The position numbers and the translations under genes are program-made. A stretch of DNA of 64,000 bases, taken from assembly GCA_025454405.1 (NCBI GenBank), contig JALOON010000084.1, positions 1-64,000 of the forward strand, read 5' to 3'. This document shows positions 1 to 8,492 of this stretch, piece after piece (within the stretch, counting starts at the first letter, position 1; each line of letters begins with the position of its first letter). The notes beneath the pieces are model-generated. The model searched no databases. It worked only from the letters and a program-made list of their open reading frames with translations, and was not told the DNA's origin. The stretch comes from Oscillatoriaceae cyanobacterium Prado104 (GTDB lineage: Bacteria > Cyanobacteriota > Cyanobacteriia > Cyanobacteriales > Microcoleaceae).

Positions 1-1210
1 TCAGAGAGTTTTGCTCATCCCAATAGTCTCGAATACTGCAATCGGTAAAAATGATTTCATTCCGATAACTGAGTACCATTGAGGTGTAAGCAGGTTTTTG
101 CGGAACGACAACTGCTCCAGCTTTTACTGCTATGTAGTCCAGTGTCTTAAAAAATTGACCAAATGCAGCATCTAACCAAGACTTATTTAGTCCTGATTTA
201 GCTGATTGACCGTTCGGAAGGTAAGCACCCTCATCGTCTTGCTTAACTTTATTCCGCTTAGTTAAACCTTTTAAGTTCAAATCTTCATGAAAGAAGAATT
301 TAGCTCCACACCTGACAAGTTTGTGAGCCGTTTTATAATGAAAGTCTTGGCGAAAACGCGCTATTTTTTGGTGCTGTTTCGCTTCTCTTTTGGCTAATTT
401 TCGTCGAGCTTTAGAGCCCCGCTTCCGCTGATTCCGCTTTTTTGAAATGCGATCTAATTTAGCTTGGTTTTTACGAAGCGGTTTCAAGGAAGGTAACTTT
501 TCGCCTGATGACGTTGCCAGGTAGACATCCTCGTGTAGCACCGCATCTAGCCCAATTGAATTGTCCCAGCTTGGGGTAACTTTATTAGGAATAAATTGAG
601 GTACTGAAGAATCTTCAAGCATTATCTGGATAAACCAACCGTCAGCTTTTCTGGTAACACTAATTTGCTTGACCGTAAATCCATCGGGGATTGGGCGGTG
701 CATCCGAACTTTTATGAGACCCAACTTTGGCAATCGGATGTAAAACCAATTCTTGCGGACCAATTTAATCCAATCGCTGTTAGCCGTAGAAAAAGTCATC
801 GTCCGGTAATCTGCCTCCGTCTTGAAACGGGGTTTGCCCGATCGACCGCCTTTACTGTCCCCTACTACAAACCGCTCAAAGGCTCGATCTACTCGTTGAG
901 AAACATCTTGCAGGATAGTTGAATCTACCTGTTTAAAATCTAAAAGCTCGCCACTGTGAAAGACTTTTACCAGGTCTTTCTTGATGACGGGCAATTGTTG
1001 TTTTTGAGAGTAGTAATTGGGCTTGGGGCGAGGCGCAGAGATGCTAGCAACCAATGGACAAGCATTTATGCCAGTGCGGTTATTTTCCCACCAATCAAAT
1101 CGATCGCCTAACTGCCTGTTGTACCAATAGCGACAGATCCTCAACCAATTATTGAGGGTTAACTTTTGATTAGTTTCAGGATAGAACTTGTACTGATAAG
1201 TTACTTTCAC
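1..1210 (-). CDS. tnpB: TnpB-family RNA-guided nuclease, C-terminus beyond left edge
   Basis: About 403 codons read on the minus strand from a GTG at 1210 (VKVTYQYKFYPE) to the window edge with no stop, so the gene is cut by the window and not proven truncated. The N-terminus is the usual OrfB wedge start. The RuvC-I motif is SIGLDAVL (Asp near residue 222), followed by a very basic stretch (KKRNQRKRGSKARRK), and RuvC-II is FFHEDLNLKGL (Glu near 309). Where TnpB normally carries a CxxC zinc ribbon after PAYTS, this protein reads SMVLSYRNEIIFTDCSIRDY, so the first cysteine pair is absent. TnpB is an RNA-guided DNA nuclease of IS200/IS605 elements. No tnpA is seen beside it inside the window. 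Confidence 0.9.
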   Translation of the reverse strand, partial: MKVTYQYKFYPETNQKLTLNNWLRICRYWYNRQLGDRFDWWENNRTGINACPLVASISAPRPKPNYYSQKQQLPVIKKDLVKVFHSGELLDFKQVDSTILQDVSQRVDRAFERFVVGDSKGGRSGKPRFKTEADYRTMTFSTANSDWIKLVRKNWFYIRLPKLGLIKVRMHRPIPDGFTVKQISVTRKADGWFIQIMLEDSSVPQFIPNKVTPSWDNSIGLDAVLHEDVYLATSSGEKLPSLKPLRKNQAKLDRISKKRNQRKRGSKARRKLAKREAKQHQKIARFRQDFHYKTAHKLVRCGAKFFFHEDLNLKGLTKRNKVKQDDEGAYLPNGQSAKSGLNKSWLDAAFGQFFKTLDYIAVKAGAVVVPQKPAYTSMVLSYRNEIIFTDCSIRDYWDEQNSL

Positions 1211-1511
1211 GCTCGCTACGATCTCGACGCATTTGCCGATCGTAAAAATACCAGAAAATACTAGATAAAGTCAAGTAGTAATTGGATATTTATATCAAAT
1301 AACAATGTTGACAAATAAAGAAAAGATTTGTTCACCTCGTCATCCACATCTTCATTGCTCGCGACTCATGGCAGGCGAGGACATGAAAATGCGGAATCCT
1401 CGGTTCACGCGCCTCTCATCCACGCGCGAATCGAAGCGATATGGTGTGGGGATTCCCGTCTGACTAGCTAAAATAATTGAAGCAAATCTCAAAGCAAAAG
1501 TAGGGTTTTTC
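1211..1511. other. Intergenic spacer, no gene seen
   Basis: AT-rich spacer between the divergent tnpB and hslO genes. Stretches around 1255-1330 are rich in A/T and may hold promoters for both genes, but no convincing -35/-10 pair, hairpin or ORF was recognised. The sequence just before hslO (AAAGCAAAAGTAGGG) gives a modest purine-rich ribosome site. Confidence 0.4.
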
Positions 1512-2411
1512 ATGGCCGATCGACTAATTCGGGCTACAGCAGCAGAGGGCGGAATTCGCGCTGTAGGCGTCATTACTACCCGCCTGACGGAAGAAGCGCG
1601 GCGGCGGCACAAACTATCCTACGTCGCTACCGCAGCCCTCGGTCGCACGATGTCAGCGGGGCTGTTGCTGGCTTCGAGCATGAAGCACCCCGAATCGAGA
1701 GTCAACATCCGGATCAAAGGAGACGGCCCCTTGGGCGGGCTGATGGTGGATGCGGGACTTGATGGAACAGTGCGGGGTTATGTTGACAATCCCGAGGTGG
1801 AACTGCCGCCCAATGCTAAAGGCAAACTTGATGTCGGGGGCGCAATCGGCAACGGTTATTTGTACGCGGTGCGGGATGTTGGATACGGCTACCCTTATTC
1901 GAGTACGGTAGAGTTGGTTTCCGGCGAAATTGGCGACGATATCGCTCATTATTTGGCAACGTCGGAACAGACACCTTCGGCTTTAGTTTTGGGGGTGTTT
2001 GTTGGGGCCGATGGCGTTCAGGCGTCGGGGGGAGTGCTGCTGCAAGTTATGCCGAAAGCTGCGACTGACGAAGAACTGGTGCAAACTTTAGAATCCAGAG
2101 TAGCAGAACTCTCCGGCTTTACGCCCCTGTTGCAGTCAGGCAAGACTTTGCCCCAGATTCTCGAACAGTTGCTGGGAGATATGGGTTTGGAAATTTTGCC
2201 GGAAACTCAAATGGTGCGCTTTCACTGCGGCTGTTCGTTCGATCGAGTTTTGGGTGCTTTAAAAATGCTGGGCGAGGCAGAACTTCAAGACATGATTGAA
2301 AAAGACGATGGGGCTGAAGCTACTTGTCATTTCTGCGGGGAAGTTTACCAAGCTAGTAGCGACCACTTAGCCGAACTCATCGGGGATCTGCGATCGCAAT
2401 CCGGTTCGTGA
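1512..2411 (+). CDS. hslO: Hsp33 redox-regulated chaperone
   Basis: A 299-residue protein matching Hsp33 in length and layout. The N-terminal substrate-binding core contains the family stretch RIKGDGPLGGLMVDAG (about residues 67-82) and GNGYLYAVRD. The C-terminal redox switch is intact: C239-x-C241 (HCGCSFDR) and C272-xx-C275 (CHFCGEVY), the four zinc ligands. In the family, oxidative stress with unfolding releases zinc, forms disulfides and turns on holdase activity in the cytosol. The ATG at 1512 gives the usual MADRLIRATAAEGGIR start. It stands alone between two transposon-related genes, so it is probably monocistronic. Confidence 0.97.
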   Translation: MADRLIRATAAEGGIRAVGVITTRLTEEARRRHKLSYVATAALGRTMSAGLLLASSMKHPESRVNIRIKGDGPLGGLMVDAGLDGTVRGYVDNPEVELPPNAKGKLDVGGAIGNGYLYAVRDVGYGYPYSSTVELVSGEIGDDIAHYLATSEQTPSALVLGVFVGADGVQASGGVLLQVMPKAATDEELVQTLESRVAELSGFTPLLQSGKTLPQILEQLLGDMGLEILPETQMVRFHCGCSFDRVLGALKMLGEAELQDMIEKDDGAEATCHFCGEVYQASSDHLAELIGDLRSQSGS

Positions 2412-2689
2412 AACTGTAGGGTGTAATTGGCAATGGGGTGCGAGTCGGGGCTTTGGCCTTGACCGATTGCCAATTACCAACTATCAATTATCTAATCACA
2501 ATAGTTTAAAGTTGCATTTTTGATGGGGATCGATCGACATTCAGCGGTTTTGCGCAAAAGTAAATTTGACATCGGTAGCGCAACAAAGTTAATGATAAGT
2601 TCTATACAGCAGTCGATCCCAGCATCGCAGTTTTGAAATACGTGAAGACTGGCTGGTTGCTGTTTTGTGTGGTGAGCGGGAATTTGTCA

Positions 2690-2904
2690 CTAACCCCAGC
2701 CTTAAGGCATGGGGCTTGTTCGAGGAAGCTTCACCACCTTCTTAATACAAGAGTAAAAAAGTGTCTAGCCTGTGTCTTCGAGACAAACTGAGCCATCTGG
2801 GAGTGGTATCCCAACAGACGTTAAGAATGCCTCCCTAGTTTTTAACCGCTCGGATGCGCCAGTGGCGAAGGGAAATACAAACCTAGAAATAGGACTTACC
2901 GTAA
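2690..2904 (+). ncRNA. Candidate HEARO / omega-RNA of the IsrB element
   Basis: A roughly 215-nt non-coding leader immediately before isrB, where IscB/IsrB elements encode their guide RNA (known as HEARO RNA). Small hairpins are visible: TGTCT-TCG-AGACA (2773-2785), TGGGA-N6-TCCCA (2798-2813) and CGCC-AGT-GGCG (2857-2867), plus a self-complementary GCCTTAAGGC near 2699. Known family RNAs carry the guide at the 5' end, reading flanking DNA to the left of the element. The exact 5' end and fold were not computed. Confidence 0.65.
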
Positions 2905-3939
2905 ATGTTTGTAGCCGTTGTAGATAGCGAAAACAGACCGTTAATGCCAACAACTCCAAGTCGAGCAAGACGCTGGATTAAGTCTGGGTTGGCGACACCA
3001 TTTTGGAAGAAAGGAGTGTTTTGCGTTCGACTCAATGTGGAACCATCCAACACCCACCGCCAACCAATTGCAGTTGGCATAGATCCCGGATCGAAGCGAG
3101 AAGCCTTTACAGTAAAATCCAAGTCTCACACTTATCTCAACATTCAAACCCACGCCGTCGGTTGGGTAAAAGACCGCGTTGAGGTAAGGCGAAATATGCG
3201 ACGTGCAAGGCGCTTTCGCAACACGCCATGCCGCCAAAACCGAACTAACCGACTGGTCAACAAACATCGCCTGCCCCCATCGACTAAGGCGAGGTGGCAG
3301 TGGAAGTTGAGGGTAGCTAAATGGCTGACTTTGATGTTCCCGGTATCAACTTTTGTTGTGGAGGATATCAAAGCTCGAAACTGGAAAAATGGGCGCAAGT
3401 GGAACGTATCGTTTAGCCCTCTAGAAGTAGGCAAACAATGGTTTTATTGGGAGCTAAGAAAGATTGCAAATCTTGAAATCAAATCTGGTTTTGATACTTG
3501 CCAATTGCGTCAGGGACTCGGACTCAATAAGTCCAAGCAAAAACTGTCAAACAAATTTGAAGCTCACTGCGTTGATTCTTGGGTGTTAGCTAACTGGTAC
3601 GTCGGAGGGCATCTCAAACCCGATAACACCGCAATGCGGTCAGTAATTCCTCTTGAGTTTCACCGACGCCAATTACACCGATTGCAGCATTCCACGGGTC
3701 ATATTCGCTCGCGTTACGGCGGTACTCTAAGTGTTGGATTCAAGCGCGGCTCAATCGTCAAGCACCGCAAGTATGGGGTTTGCTATGTAGGTGGATGGCA
3801 AGAGTCACCTACTAAAAAAGACCCAAGCCGGAAAACAATTAGTCTGCACAGTTTAGGTACTGGCAAGCGATTGACTCAAAATGCAATACCAGCAGATTGT
3901 AAGTTTTTGTCTTACAACTCGTGGCGCATAGCAAATTAA
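2905..3939 (+). CDS. isrB: IsrB: HNH-lacking IscB-like RuvC protein
   Basis: A 344-residue protein with the PLMP domain at the N-terminus (NRPLMPTTPSRARRWIKSG, residues 10-28), RuvC-I VGIDPGSK (D60), an Arg-rich bridge helix (residues 91-116), RuvC-II FVVEDIKAR (E153) and RuvC-III HCVDSWVLA (H221, D224). Only about 68 residues separate E153 from H221, leaving no room for the HNH domain that IscB and Cas9 carry; with a length near 350 residues this identifies IsrB. Family members are omega-RNA-guided nickases. All RuvC catalytic positions look intact, so the gene may be active. The C-terminal part (YGGTLSVGFKRGSIV) fits the IscB/IsrB C-terminal target-recognition region. Confidence 0.9.
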   Translation: MFVAVVDSENRPLMPTTPSRARRWIKSGLATPFWKKGVFCVRLNVEPSNTHRQPIAVGIDPGSKREAFTVKSKSHTYLNIQTHAVGWVKDRVEVRRNMRRARRFRNTPCRQNRTNRLVNKHRLPPSTKARWQWKLRVAKWLTLMFPVSTFVVEDIKARNWKNGRKWNVSFSPLEVGKQWFYWELRKIANLEIKSGFDTCQLRQGLGLNKSKQKLSNKFEAHCVDSWVLANWYVGGHLKPDNTAMRSVIPLEFHRRQLHRLQHSTGHIRSRYGGTLSVGFKRGSIVKHRKYGVCYVGGWQESPTKKDPSRKTISLHSLGTGKRLTQNAIPADCKFLSYNSWRIAN

Positions 3940-3986
3940 TTGTCAAGCCGTCCTATAAGGATGGGGTTTCAGACCCAGGAGAATCG

Positions 3987-6044
3987 ATGAGTCAAGATCG
4001 CAAAACAACTGGCCGTTGGTCGGCACCGGAACCATTGGAGCCCGCAAAAGATGCTTCATCGCTGGTTCGGGTGCCGCCAAGAAAAAATCGAGCTCAGCGC
4101 CTCAAAGAGCTGCGCGCTCTGATTTCTATGGGGAAATTGCCGGGATTCCCCCTGGAAAATTCGGAAACCGAAGAAAACCCATCTCCTGAAGAGGAAATTC
4201 CTTGGTGGGTGCGCTGGCCGAAAACTTGGCAGTTTTGGCTGGTGGTGAGTTTGACGGCTTCCTTGGGTATGGCTTTGGTGGCAGTTGGGTCTTTGCTCAC
4301 CCTGACATCGCAATCGAATTGCTCGAAGATTTTTTGGCCGACGGCTTCGGCTTCGGATCGGTTGTTTTGTGCCGAACAAGCTGCCAGCAAGGGTACGGTA
4401 GACGATTTGTTACAAGCGATCGAACTGGTTAATGCTTTGCCTCAAGACCACCCGCTGCGATCGAGAATTAACGAGCAGATCGAGCGGTGGTCTGGCGATA
4501 TCCTCAGGTTGGGCAATTCTAGTTTCAACGAAGGCAAGCTGCAAGAGGCGATCGAAATCGCTCGCAAAGTTCCGAGGAACGTTCCGGCTTACGACTCGGT
4601 AGAAAAACAAATTGAAAAGTGGCAGTCGATTTGGAAGGATGCAGAAGCGATTTACCGCGCCGCCGAAGACCAATTGCGCAAAGAAAATTGGCCTTTAGCT
4701 TTCCGCGAAGCTACTAGGCTGCTGGATACCGGCAATACTTTCTGGGAATCGACTAAGTACGAAGAATTGACTCGGGTGATTCAGGCAACTAAAGCAGAAG
4801 GCAACAAGCTGATTAAAGCCCGCAATACGGCAGCCGAGGGAGGGCTGGAGAATTTGGTGACGGCGATTAAGCTGGCTCAGGGTGTCGGCCAAAATAGTTA
4901 TTTGTACGAAGCAGCAAATAAAACGATCGCGGAATTTAGCAAGAAAATTTTTGACATGGCTCAAAAAAGCTTGCAGGCGGGAGATTGGCAGCAGGGACTC
5001 GCGATCGTCAGCAGGATTCCTGATGTGGCTAATTTAAAGGAACAGGTTAAGGATTTTAGAACCCTAGCAAATGCTACCGGTTACGCAGCGGCCGGTACGG
5101 CGGATGGTTTGGAAAAAGGCGTGGCGCTGGCTCAACAGTTGAATTCAGACCGCCCTCTCTACAAGCAAGCTCGAGATTTAGTCGATCGCTGGCAGCAGGA
5201 AATTGCTGGCGTGAAAGTTTTGGAATTGGCTAGCCGGCTGGCGGCACCGGGCGGGATCAAGGATTTGAGGGCTGCCATCGCGCAATTGCAAACAGTCCCG
5301 GAATCAAACCCTCGGGGCGCGGAAGCTCGATCGCAGATCGGCCGTTTGAGCCGTCAAGTGGAACTGCTCGAAGACAGTCCGTTTTTGGAAAGGGCGAACG
5401 ATTTGGCGAATTCTGGCGATCCGAATTCTCTGGAGGAGGCGGTGGCTCAAGCTAGGAGAATCGGTCAAGGTAGGGCTCTGTATGCGGAAGCTCAAAGCAA
5501 AATTCAAGCTTGGATCGATCGCAGGCAAAAGTTGCAAGATCAGCCGTTTTTGGACAGAGCTCAGCAGCTAGCAGCTAGGGGCGATTTGGCGGGGGCGATC
5601 GAAATGGCCGGGCGGATTCGTCCGGGGCGGGTGCTCTACGAGGAAGCTCGATCGCTGATCCGCAATTGGGAGGTGCAAACCCAGGGAGAACAAGGCTTGC
5701 AGAATGCGCGTTTGGCGGCCCAGGGGGGAACTGCTGATGCTTTGCAAACGGCGATTTTGCTGGCGAGTCAGGTGCCGGAGTCGAGTTCGCTGCGGTGGCA
5801 AGCCGTGGAGGCGATTAATGAGTGGAGCGAGCGGATTTTGGAGATTGGCATGGAACAATCATCGTCGGATCTGGCAGGTGCGATCGCTACTTTGAAGAAG
5901 ATTCCTCAGGGCACTCGGGCTTTTAACGAAGCGCGATCGCAAATCCAAATTTGGCAGCAGGCGCTGAACAATACCGAACCTGCTGAATCCCCGACTCCGG
6001 AACCGCCGGAAGGCGAACCTGCGGAGAGGGAAACGAGCCGTTAA
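3987..6044 (+). CDS. Membrane-anchored helical-repeat protein, unknown function
   Basis: Starts at the ATG at 3987 (MSQDRKTTGRWSAP), which has AGGAGA six bases upstream; the 22 extra codons that extend the frame upstream come from the end of the IsrB element. About 685 residues. A charged cytoplasmic N-terminus is followed by one transmembrane segment (FWLVVSLTASLGMALVAVGSLLTL), then about 500 residues of repeated alpha-helical units of 60-75 residues, each with a pattern like ArKvP.g..ly..A...I..W, and a Pro/Glu tail. The repeats resemble TPR-like cyanobacterial proteins often named chromosome-segregation ATPase-like, but no ATPase motif is present. Function is unknown. The promoter region was probably altered by the IsrB insertion immediately upstream. 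Confidence 0.85.
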   Translation: MSQDRKTTGRWSAPEPLEPAKDASSLVRVPPRKNRAQRLKELRALISMGKLPGFPLENSETEENPSPEEEIPWWVRWPKTWQFWLVVSLTASLGMALVAVGSLLTLTSQSNCSKIFWPTASASDRLFCAEQAASKGTVDDLLQAIELVNALPQDHPLRSRINEQIERWSGDILRLGNSSFNEGKLQEAIEIARKVPRNVPAYDSVEKQIEKWQSIWKDAEAIYRAAEDQLRKENWPLAFREATRLLDTGNTFWESTKYEELTRVIQATKAEGNKLIKARNTAAEGGLENLVTAIKLAQGVGQNSYLYEAANKTIAEFSKKIFDMAQKSLQAGDWQQGLAIVSRIPDVANLKEQVKDFRTLANATGYAAAGTADGLEKGVALAQQLNSDRPLYKQARDLVDRWQQEIAGVKVLELASRLAAPGGIKDLRAAIAQLQTVPESNPRGAEARSQIGRLSRQVELLEDSPFLERANDLANSGDPNSLEEAVAQARRIGQGRALYAEAQSKIQAWIDRRQKLQDQPFLDRAQQLAARGDLAGAIEMAGRIRPGRVLYEEARSLIRNWEVQTQGEQGLQNARLAAQGGTADALQTAILLASQVPESSSLRWQAVEAINEWSERILEIGMEQSSSDLAGAIATLKKIPQGTRAFNEARSQIQIWQQALNNTEPAESPTPEPPEGEPAERETSR

Positions 6045-6145
6045 AGAAGGAAGAAGGAAGAAGGAAGAAGGAAGAAGGAAGAAGGAAGAAGGAAGAAGGA
6101 AGAAGAAAGAAGGAAGAAGGAAGAAGAAAGAAGGAAGAAGTAGGT
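6045..6145. repeat. Polypurine GAAGGAA tandem repeat
   Basis: About 100 bp of near-perfect 7-bp units (GAAGGAA, with some GAAAGAA) starting at the stop codon of the preceding gene. It is all purine on the plus strand, so it could form triplex DNA; it belongs to the heptanucleotide repeats common in cyanobacteria. The same unit recurs on the other strand near 38235-38280. Confidence 0.9.
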
Positions 6146-6229
6146 TGTAAATGTTTGCTTGTAGGTGTGAGACAAAAAAACTCAAACCTACAACCTACAA
6201 CCTGCAATCTCAAACCTCAAACCTCAAAC

Positions 6230-7633
6230 CTAAAACCTATTTATCGGTACAAAGGAATAACCTGTATTTCCCCCCGATTTAACTTGCACTAAAATCGGGT
6301 TGCCGGCCCGATCGCCCGTTGGCAAAAATCTCACATCTTCGCTCGCACCTGGTGCGGAAAAACTCGGATTTCTCAATGCTTGTTGCAATCCATCCCGATT
6401 AGTGCTTTGCAGCAAACCCGCGATAGCGGCTTTCGTCGCATCAAAACTCGTTGCCGTCCGCCAACTCACATTTCCTCCCCACCGCTGGACGGCATTTCTA
6501 GGAAATGGATTGTTGGGATTAGTTTCAGGATGCCAGGGAACGGGCAAAATTAGCCCTTCAACGTCTTTTTGACCGTCTTTTATTGTTTGAAAGGTATAGA
6601 GTGTAGTGCTGCCGTAGAGCGCTAATTTGCCGCCATTGGTGCGGGCAAGTTCGATCGCCCGATCGATGCGATCGATGTGAGGCGCTAGCAGCAATGCTTG
6701 CGCGCCTTTGCTAACAGCATCCGCAATGCTAGCTTGGGAATTAAAAGCAGGGGTTGAAAAGTCGCACACCGCAGGAACTACTTTGCCACCTACAGCAGCA
6801 AAAGATGCGACAAATTCATCTTTAAACGATATATTATCAGGCGCTTGAGAGTCATAGCAGATAGCAACACTTGTTTTGTTGGCTGTCTTAGCCATGTATT
6901 CTGCCAAAGGACTAGCCATCGATTTAATGGCAGGTACTGTCCGAAAAATATAGCTGCCAAATCCCGATAAATTATTGGCAAAGCTAGTCGGTGTAACCAT
7001 CACCAGTTTTTTTTCTTGATAAATAGGCGCTGCTGCTACAGAAGCATTGCTGGCATTGTGTCCGATTACCGCTAAAATTTTCGAGTCATTTGCTAGGGAT
7101 TCTGCTACTTGTTTGGCAATATCCGGGCTGTTGTCATCGTTGGCAATTTCTACTTGCAATCCTTGACCTCTGATGCCGCCGTTAGCATTAATTTCATCTT
7201 GAGCTTGAGCGACACCTCTGAGCATTTCTTGGGCTACGTTTGGATTGCTGCCAATCGGTACGCTGACAGCTATTTTGAGGGGGTTGGTATCGCTAGCCCT
7301 GGCATTGCTCAAATAAATTGCAGTTTCTGGATCGTTGCGATTTTTTTGCAGTGATGCTTGAAATTGTTCGATCGCACCTTTGTAATCTCCCTTAGCAAAA
7401 GCGGCAACACCCGCCTGTTTTTCTGCTGTGCTTTGCGATGTTACCAATATTCGATCGCCCGAACTGAGGCGAGTATCGATCGCGCCTGTTTTCTCTAAGG
7501 ATGCATGGATTTCGGAACTGTTATTTTTAAATAATGCGGGAACGAATTTGTATGCGCCAAAGGCAAGTAAAGCAAGACCGATAAAAACAATTGGAGGCGG
7601 GCTTTGTCTTTTGCGATCGCGATTTAGGTTCAT
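6230..7633 (-). CDS. ABC-type branched-chain amino-acid-like substrate-binding protein
   Basis: A 467-residue protein with an N-terminal membrane anchor (PPIVFIGLALLAFGAYKFV), a short TPR-like stretch (AGVAAFAKGDYKGAIEQFQASLQKN, split over residues 75-100) and a Peripla_BP_6 domain beginning PLKIAVSVPIGSNPNVAQEMLRG and containing GVAQAQDEINANGGI and AVIGHNASNASVAAAPIYQ. Family members bind amino acids, urea or amides outside the inner membrane, but the ligand cannot be read from sequence. No permease or ATPase genes adjoin it, so it may be a sensor or an orphan subunit. The TPR-binding-protein fusion is typical of cyanobacteria. Confidence 0.85.
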   Translation of the reverse strand: MNLNRDRKRQSPPPIVFIGLALLAFGAYKFVPALFKNNSSEIHASLEKTGAIDTRLSSGDRILVTSQSTAEKQAGVAAFAKGDYKGAIEQFQASLQKNRNDPETAIYLSNARASDTNPLKIAVSVPIGSNPNVAQEMLRGVAQAQDEINANGGIRGQGLQVEIANDDNSPDIAKQVAESLANDSKILAVIGHNASNASVAAAPIYQEKKLVMVTPTSFANNLSGFGSYIFRTVPAIKSMASPLAEYMAKTANKTSVAICYDSQAPDNISFKDEFVASFAAVGGKVVPAVCDFSTPAFNSQASIADAVSKGAQALLLAPHIDRIDRAIELARTNGGKLALYGSTTLYTFQTIKDGQKDVEGLILPVPWHPETNPNNPFPRNAVQRWGGNVSWRTATSFDATKAAIAGLLQSTNRDGLQQALRNPSFSAPGASEDVRFLPTGDRAGNPILVQVKSGGNTGYSFVPINRF

Positions 7634-7861
7634 GGTGAATTTTTCCTATTTCAATATTGTTTGGAGGCAGATTCTCTAGATACAGGCGAGATAACTTATA
7701 CGGAATTTATGCGCGGAGTCTGAACTCCAGCACCTGTTAGAGACAACTATCCCAAAAAATATCGATCGGGTCAATTCATAAATTCATTTTCTCGATTTCA
7801 TAATAGTCATATTCATAAATTCATAAAAGTCATATTAATGAATTTATGGTTCGTTCCACAG

Positions 7862-8335
7862 TCAAGCATCCGCTGGATTGAGTTCGATCATTGCCCAAGT
7901 TGTATAAGTGCCGATCGGACTCCAAAGGATGTAAGGTAGTAGTAACAGAGCAGCAGTTTGGGAAACTTGCCACACGCTGAAAGCTAAAATTACGCTTAAA
8001 ATAGCGCCCGTTCCGCCGATAAATGTCCCGACTTTCAAGCTGCGCAACTTGCACATTACGGGCGTGTAAGAAATAGTAACTATTTCTAACAGCAAGTACA
8101 AAGCCATGCGCAGCCAAGTTGACTGAGTACCCGGTTCTTTTTCCCAAACAATAACTGCCGACCAAGCTGCACAAATAAAAATTACCGTCCAAATTAACGG
8201 AATTGCTTTTTCAAACACCAACCACCTGGGACGCTGCAATCTGTTGAACCATTTGATATCGTTGGGTGCGATGATGTTAGCTGCTAAAGCTACTACAAAT
8301 GCAACGCCTCCGATTACCATCCACGATCTAATCAT
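7862..8335 (-). CDS. TspO/MBR-family membrane protein
   Basis: 157 residues and about five hydrophobic segments. The first loop has the family pattern around WFNRLQRPRWLVFEKAIPLI, then W(T/S)..F...AWSAVIVWE; the last helix carries LLLPYILWSPIGTYTTWAMI followed by ELNP, close to the family motif PYxxWxxxAxxLNxxI. TspO proteins sit in the outer or cytoplasmic membrane and bind tetrapyrroles; in cyanobacteria they are linked to stress and light responses. The match is good in the C-terminal half and weaker in the middle. Confidence 0.75.
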   Translation of the reverse strand: MIRSWMVIGGVAFVVALAANIIAPNDIKWFNRLQRPRWLVFEKAIPLIWTVIFICAAWSAVIVWEKEPGTQSTWLRMALYLLLEIVTISYTPVMCKLRSLKVGTFIGGTGAILSVILAFSVWQVSQTAALLLLPYILWSPIGTYTTWAMIELNPADA

Positions 8336-8492
8336 TTCTCTACCTTTAGCTAGATTAACGGTTATATATAACAGACATCTTAGGCTATTTTGGTGTAAAA
8401 TAAATCAGTCTCCAGTAATAAATAGGGGTAGCATTAAATAAAATAGAACTTGGACTCCCTATCCTTGCGAAGGGGAGATTTGGGGTGGGTTC

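Larger units (their letters stand above)
2690..3975 (+). mobile_element. IsrB (HEARO-type) IS200/IS605-like element
   Basis: The unit comprises a structured leader (about 2690-2904), the isrB ORF (2905-3939) and a 3' end with an imperfect hairpin, CCGTCCT (3948-3954) pairing with AGGATGG (3958-3964), ending near GACCC at 3975. No transposase gene is inside, so it would have to be mobilised in trans. Its 3' end resembles the tnpA-side end of the element at 10.0-11.5 kb. The left boundary is an estimate from where the RNA-like structure begins. Confidence 0.65.

Noticed and set aside
665..922. 85-codon plus-strand frame
   Set aside because: Lies entirely opposite the well-supported tnpB on the minus strand.
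3921..3986. N-terminal extension of the 3987 gene
   Set aside because: Those 22 codons are the IsrB element end and its hairpin; the ATG at 3987 has the ribosome site.
6230..7633. Complete ABC transporter operon
   Set aside because: No permease or ATPase gene is adjacent; only the binding protein is present.
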